From the NCBI GenBank assembly GCA_033065855.1, contig JAVXUO010001395.1, forward strand, positions 371,108 through 435,107: 64,000 nucleotides of DNA, read 5' to 3'. Positions 59,274 to 64,000 of the stretch are shown in pieces. The first letter of the stretch is position 1, and each line of letters begins with the position of its first letter. Both the position numbers and the translations under genes were made by a program. The notes below the pieces were generated by a model. It worked only from the letters and a program-made list of their open reading frames with translations. It did not search any database and was not told the DNA's origin. The DNA is from Escallonia rubra. Taxonomy: Eukaryota; Streptophyta; Magnoliopsida; Escalloniales; Escalloniaceae.

Positions 59274-61565
59274 CTAACACTCTTCCTCATCATCGTCCTC
59301 CTCGACCATACTGCCAGGTTCGATACCTAGCACTTTATAATGATTTCTCTTGTCATGATCAGTCATCTTATTACACAACGCACACCTTCGCAATTTTTTT
59401 GACCCGTTGCTTCTTCAAAATGATTCTTCATACGTATTGATCGTTTTCGCCCTTTTTGTTTGAGAAATAATTGGATCAAAAATGTCATCCTCCTCACGTT
59501 GCAGGCTAGTGCTGTCAATGACTGGCTGTGAAGCTCGATTGAATCTACCGGCTGGAGTCGTCCGAGGGTCCTGTCTTTCTGGTAATGCCATCCTAAACTG
59601 TGCATGCTTAGCCTTATCCCGTGCGGCTGCTTCAACTTGATACCTGTACCCATCATATGTTGACGCTGCATCCAATGATAAACCGTGCATGATGTTACAA
59701 AGGTGATTATATCGCAGCGTCTCAGATTGCTCGAAATCAACTGAAACATTGGGCACGTAAGGAATGTGACCGTGGACTCTATTGGCATCCTTCGTCCACC
59801 GATCCAAGATATACTCTGGAGGGATTTCACGAGCATTCTTGGCGCTAAAATACCTCAAAGCGTGTCGACAGAGTATACCTTTATGCTCAAACAGTTGACA
59901 GTTGCAATTAACAAACCCGGTGTCCATACAAACTGCTACGGTAAAATGTCTTCTGTTCCTCGGAGCCGACGAAGAGCACGGATTGGCGAAATTCGTCACA
60001 TTTGTCAAAGCATAAACCTTGAGCTCCCTGGTGGAATACTCGTGCAACTTTGTCATGCTATATTGATTCGACTTTAGTAGTTCCTCTTGAAACTGTCTAA
60101 ACATTTCCTTGGTATAGACTTGAGCCGCATGAGCCTCCAAAGGTGAAAAAACTACTATGGCTCTTTCTCTTACAACTATAGCCGCGTCGGCTTCTCTCTC
60201 AAGGAAAAATTGCCTGTCAAGGGCTTTCTGCATCTCTAGTACGAACTCTGTTATACTAGAAGAATGGCCTACGTACCCATCAAAGAATGAATTCATACCT
60301 TCGCTTCTCGAGGTCGTAGTCATTCCGGCTGCAAAAAACTTCTTCGTGTAGGCACCGACCCACTGTGTCTTGATCTCATACAACGATTGTAACCATTCAT
60401 GATTGTACAAAGAGTAGTCATCCATTAACTTGGCCCACCTCTCCTCGAACACGTCTACCGTCAACGATTTCTTCACACATGTATTAAAGTCAGTCTTGAA
60501 TGTCGGATGGTAGGCATATACATTGTGAAGCCGTTCGGGATATTTGTTGCTTATGTGCCATGTGCACAGGCCATGGTGAGTATCTGGCAGGACCTTAGCG
60601 ATTGCATTTTTCATTGCCAGATCTTGGTCGGTGATGATGGTCTTTGGAGGAATATGATACATTGCTTTAAGCCACGTTTCAAATAACCACGTAAATGACT
60701 CCTCCGTCTCATCCCTAAGCAGGGCAAAGCCAAACAAGATTGACTGATAGTGGTGGTTCACCCCGGTGAACGGAGCAAAAGGCATAGAGTACTTATTTGT
60801 GCGGTATGTGGTGTCAAACGTCACAACATCCCCAAAATTTTGGTAAGCAGCTCTAGAACGGGCATCCGCCCAAAATATAGTACTAATGTGGTTCTCGTCA
60901 TCCAGTCGGAGACTGTAGAAAAAGCCCGAATTCTCACTCTGAAGGCTCCTGAAGATATCAAGTGTAGCTTGAGAATCACTCTTACCGAAAGACTCTCTCC
61001 TCTGAACACGAAGTTCATTTCGAAGGTCAACTGCGTTGAAACTCAACTTGTCAATCCCCCCAGCCTGGCTTGAGAGAAATCCCATCATTTTAGAAGGTGG
61101 AATTTTAGCCTCGGCCATTGTAAATATCAGTTCCCTGTGTACCGCGCCTATTTGTCGGTGCTGATGAATTTGACCAATCTTACTAGGGGTCATCAACTGA
61201 TGATTATGGCTCAAATCCACTCCCGTCACAACCCAATGATTTTCATTTTTCCATTGTACTGCATACACATGGGCCTTGCAGTCGGTACCCGGAAATGTGT
61301 CCCGTTTTCTTTGTCTTGATGGCCCTTCGTCACTGATCCGAACAACCGGGGGTACATGCGGTGCTCCTCTATGACACTCAAATAGTCTTCCACAAATTTG
61401 ATCTGTATTCGCCCGTTTTCTAGTCGTCTTAATTCTAATACCGAAACCTATCGTTTTCGAATATGCTCTATAGTATGCTTCAACTTCGTCCAGTCTTTGA
61501 AAAACTTGACCCAAGTAAGGTGGATCAGAATCTTCACAAAAAATATTTCCTCCAGTTGCATCCAT
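59274..61565 (-). CDS. FAR1-type MULE transposase, with an in-frame TGA before the last 46 codons
   Basis: The frame runs from MDATGGNIFCEDSDPPYLGQ (61565) to a TGA at 59415-59417 (716 aa), then stays open in the same frame to TAG at 59274. A FAR1 DNA-binding domain lies at residues about 25-125 (YYRAYSKTIGFGIRIKTTRK, C58/C65 and C96 with H120/H122 as likely zinc ligands). The MULE catalytic domain is at about 245-425, with D251 (TFDTTYRTN), D313/D315 (IITDQD) and E422 (SRSEGMNSFF). The SWIM zinc finger is at 554-568 (CNC...CRH). The extra 46 codons (RSNGSKKLRRCALCNKMTDH and an acidic tail) look like the C-terminal knuckle of related transposases, so the TGA probably arose from CGA. The main domains are intact. 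It would bind the element ends and cut and paste it in the nucleus. It is intronless and convergent with PMD-Ulp1. Confidence 0.9.
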
Positions 61566-61674
61566 ATTTATACTGAAATCTAAAAAATAAAAATTATATC
61601 ATTCTCAACAAGTCATAGAATTAAATAAAAGAAGAATAAAAATTATTTAAAAGTCATTCGGAAAATTTGTGTAA

Positions 61675-64000
61675 TGTAAAATTACCAAAATAGCCCCCGA
61701 TGAGTGGCAAATTACCGAAATGCCCCCGGGGGTTCATTATCACCCTAACGCCCCAAATCAGCTCAAAACAACCTTTCAGGTGCTTTGCTTACATTTCTGG
61801 ACTAAGAAGTCCTTTGAAAAACTTAACACTGTAAAATTACCAAAATGCCCCCTACCATCAGAAAATCTCAAAAGTGCTTTGAAACGGGATTTTAAGCTTC
61901 CTGAATTCATTCTTTAAAATAACTTTCCGGGTGTCTTACACCCTTTCCCGAACTAAAAGTAAGTCGGAAAATTTTACAATGTTAAATTACCAAAATACCC
62001 CCGTAAGCTACAAATTACCGAAATGCCCCTGGTGATTCATTGTCACCATAATGCCCCGCAATCAGCTTCAAAATAACATTTCAGGTGTTTTAATTACATT
62101 TCTGGACTAACAAGTCCTTTGAAAAACTTTGCCGGGAAAATTACCAAAACACCCCTCTCGGGGTGGCAAATTACCAAAATGCCCCCTGGCTTCAGAAAAT
62201 CTCAAAAGTGATTTAAAATGCTATTTTAAGCTTCCTGAATTCATTCTTGATCTAAAAAGTATTTTACAAAAGTTTCGCCCAAAAATCCCGAACCGGTGTC
62301 CGGATCGAGCGCTTAAAAGCCCGTTCGGCCAAAAAAATAGGTAACGGCTTCGGAATGGCCCGAATTCCTGGGAAATGGAACTTCCCAACATCCTAGGGTT
62401 CTCATAAAAGTTTCGCGCGAAATCGCGCTAGCTTGATATTTTAAATTACACTGCAAAGTTACAAGGTTGCGCGTATCAGTTAACCCCTTTCCAGTCTTTG
62501 GAAAAATCTGAAATTTTTCCCTGATACAGATCTTTTAAAAATAACTAGGGTCTCTTTTTTGCACTTTGGCAAAATCTAGCTCTAGCTATGTTTTATAAAT
62601 TCGTGAAAAACTGTCTAATTAAGTTTTCACCTTTAGCGACAATTACGTTTCGTATTCACACTAAAAAAACAACATTTCAGGTGTTGTAATTACATTTCTG
62701 GACTAACAAGTCCTTTGAAAAACTTTGCCGGGAAAATTACCAAAACACCCCTCTCGGGGTGGCAAATTACCAAAATGCCCCTGGCTTCAGAAAATCTCAA
62801 AAGTGATTTAAAATGCTATTTTAAGCTTCCTGAATTCATTCTTGATCTAAAAAGTATTTTACAAAAGTTTCGCCCAAAAATCCCGAACCGGTGTCCGGAT
62901 CGAGCGCTTAAAAGCCCGTTCGGCCAAAAAAATAGGTAACGGCTTCGGAATGGCCCGAATTCCTGGGAAATGGAACTTCCCAACATCCTAGGGTTCTCAT
63001 AAAAGTTTCGCGCGAAATCGCGCTAGCTTGATATTTTAAATTACACTGCAAAGTTACAAGGTTGCGCGTATCAGTTAACCCCTTTCCAGTCTTTGGAAAA
63101 ATCTGAAATTTTTCCCTGATACAGATCTTTTAAAAATAACTAGGGTCTCTTTTTTTCACTTTGGCAAAATCTAACTCTAGCTATTTTTTTAAAATTCGTA
63201 AAAAACTGTCTAATTAAGTTTTCACCTTTAGCGACAGTTACGTTTCGTATTCACATTAAACACACATAACCCAAAAGCTAGTTCAATCCATAATTTTAAA
63301 CTCTAAAAAACACGAATTTGAGATTATGGTAAGAACAATGTAAGCATAACACAATTTAAACAATCTACTGGTAAGAACAATTATGGTAAGAACAATTTGA
63401 AATTAACAATGAATTATAAGAAAATTCGAAATACTTACTTGTTTTAATCTTCTAGCGGTTATCCACCGATTTTTGACCGTAGAATATTTTTGTTTATGTT
63501 ATCGTGAAGATTATGCAGATAATCTTTGGAGTATGAAGAAGATGGAAGAAAGAGTTGGAAAAGATGAAGTAGAGTGAAAGGGAGGGTTCTGTCCAGAAAG
63601 AATTAGGGAGAACGAATTATAAAGAGAGAAAAGCGAGGGAAAGAGAAGAAAGAAGACCCGTGAGTCTGAACATCACAGACTCACGGGTTTTCTTTCTCTC
63701 TTTCTCTATTCGTGGGGGGCAAGTAGGGAGAAGCCAAGTGTCGTTGGGAGGGGGCAAATTGTTGGGGGTGGGGGACACAAAGAAAAAAGTGAAAGGCCAC
63801 GCACAAGGAAACAACAAAGTGGAACAACAAGAAAGGAAAACAAAAAAAGAACAACAAAGTACACGCAAAAATGTTCAGGCAAAGAAAACAAAACAAAAAA
63901 GGAACCGGGGGTGGGGGGCCACAAACAGAGAACCGCAACAAGGAGTTGCGGTTCGGGGGTTGGGGTGGGGGCCCACGGGAACCGGGGGGTGGGGGTGGGA
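61675..64000. repeat. Right inverted arm of the Mutator-like element
   Basis: Starting after a 110-bp AT-rich leader upstream of the transposase, it holds ATTACCAAAATGCCCC-type arrays and 'ctggactaaSaagtcctttgaaaaact' blocks (61796, 62102, 62698). It also has the segment 'cccgaaccggtgtccggatc' twice, and an outer purine-rich region (63520-63700) with the inverted DNA CCGTGAGTCTG...CAGACTCACGG near 63658-63688. It then enters GC-rich minisatellite and runs out of the window. No gene is supported in it. Confidence 0.7.
62075..63262 (+). repeat. 596-bp direct tandem duplication in the right arm
   Basis: 62075-62670 and 62671-63262 are nearly identical, with a handful of substitutions and short indels. 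The junction is at '...ctaaaaaaac|aacatttcag'. The left arm has no equivalent duplication of the full unit, so this arose after the arms separated or was lost there. Confidence 0.9.

Larger units (their letters stand above)
52663..64000. mobile_element. Mutator-like element with PMD-Ulp1 and FAR1-type transposase genes, long inverted arms
   Basis: Two convergent genes lie between inverted arms (left 52663-about 55260, right about 61675 to the window end). Examples of the inversion: the left 'ccgaacgggcttttaagcgc' (53772) and the right 'gcgcttaaaagcccgttcgg' (62310, 62910); the left 'gggaaggggtgtaagacacc' (55000) and the right 'ggtgtcttacaccctttccc' (61931). The left limit is placed at GGGGGCCGATCAGGG after the TA tract; the right end lies outside the window, so no TSD can be checked. 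Plant MULEs with both a MULE transposase and an Ulp1-like gene are known (Kaonashi-type). The arms are related to LTR family A (see findings). Confidence 0.65.

Noticed and set aside
1-64000. CRISPR arrays, rRNA or intact tRNA genes
   Set aside because: No regularly spaced short repeats with unique spacers and no rRNA or tRNA consensus found; the sequence is eukaryotic nuclear DNA.

Overview
The window is a repeat-dense stretch of a flowering-plant nuclear genome. The evidence is a plant-type aldose 1-epimerase gene with GT-AG introns, a PPR gene fragment, Ty1/copia and Ty3-type LTR elements, a caulimovirid (pararetrovirus) fossil, and a Mutator-like element with a FAR1-type transposase and a PMD-Ulp1 gene. 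I cannot name the species. The only clear host gene that looks intact is the epimerase (25062-28859, minus strand, five exons, 334 codons). Nearly everything else is mobile DNA or its debris, often nested.

Layout. 1-621: the tail of an LTR-like sequence. 1551-2730: a short TIR element. 4300-5378: decayed host-gene fragments (Myb/SANT-like, PPR) ending at a CACTA terminus (5379). 6420-10210: a degenerate CCTAATTAA repeat split by a solo LTR (6732-10025, TSD ATTAA). 11583-15026: a decayed hAT element. 15400-16080: a LINE-type ORF1 remnant. 17078-23213: a whole-looking, very young Ty1/copia element on the minus strand (TSD GTTAG). 23327-24223: a TIR MITE. 25062-28859: the epimerase. 29282-29624: a Stowaway-like MITE. 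29968-39168: a hAT-type MITE (8-bp TSD GAATAAAG) swollen to 9.2 kb by nested LTRs. Inside it lie a GC-rich Tat/Ogre-like LTR region, a solo LTR within that (32008-35216, TSD GTGCC), and another solo LTR in reverse orientation (36029-39025, TSD AGTAT). 39780-40810: a copia end fragment and hairpin repeats. 40905-52618: scrambled caulimovirid debris, itself split by a solo LTR (48183-51609, TSD GAAAA).

52663 to the window end is the most unusual part. It holds two convergent genes between long inverted arms: a PMD-Ulp1 (C48 protease) gene on the plus strand (four exons, 840 codons, all splice sites kept, five in-frame stops) and a FAR1/MULE transposase on the minus strand (716 aa up to a TGA, then 46 more codons in frame). 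A 167-bp tandem array separates the two 3' ends. The inverted arms are clearly related in sequence to the solo-LTR family at 6732-10025 and 36029-39025. This joins an apparent Mutator-like transposon to LTR retrotransposon sequence. The outer parts carry G-box clusters and a recurring 19-bp palindrome.

The genes do not form a pathway. The window mainly records successive insertions, with transition-type decay in the older copies and a recently arrived copia element.
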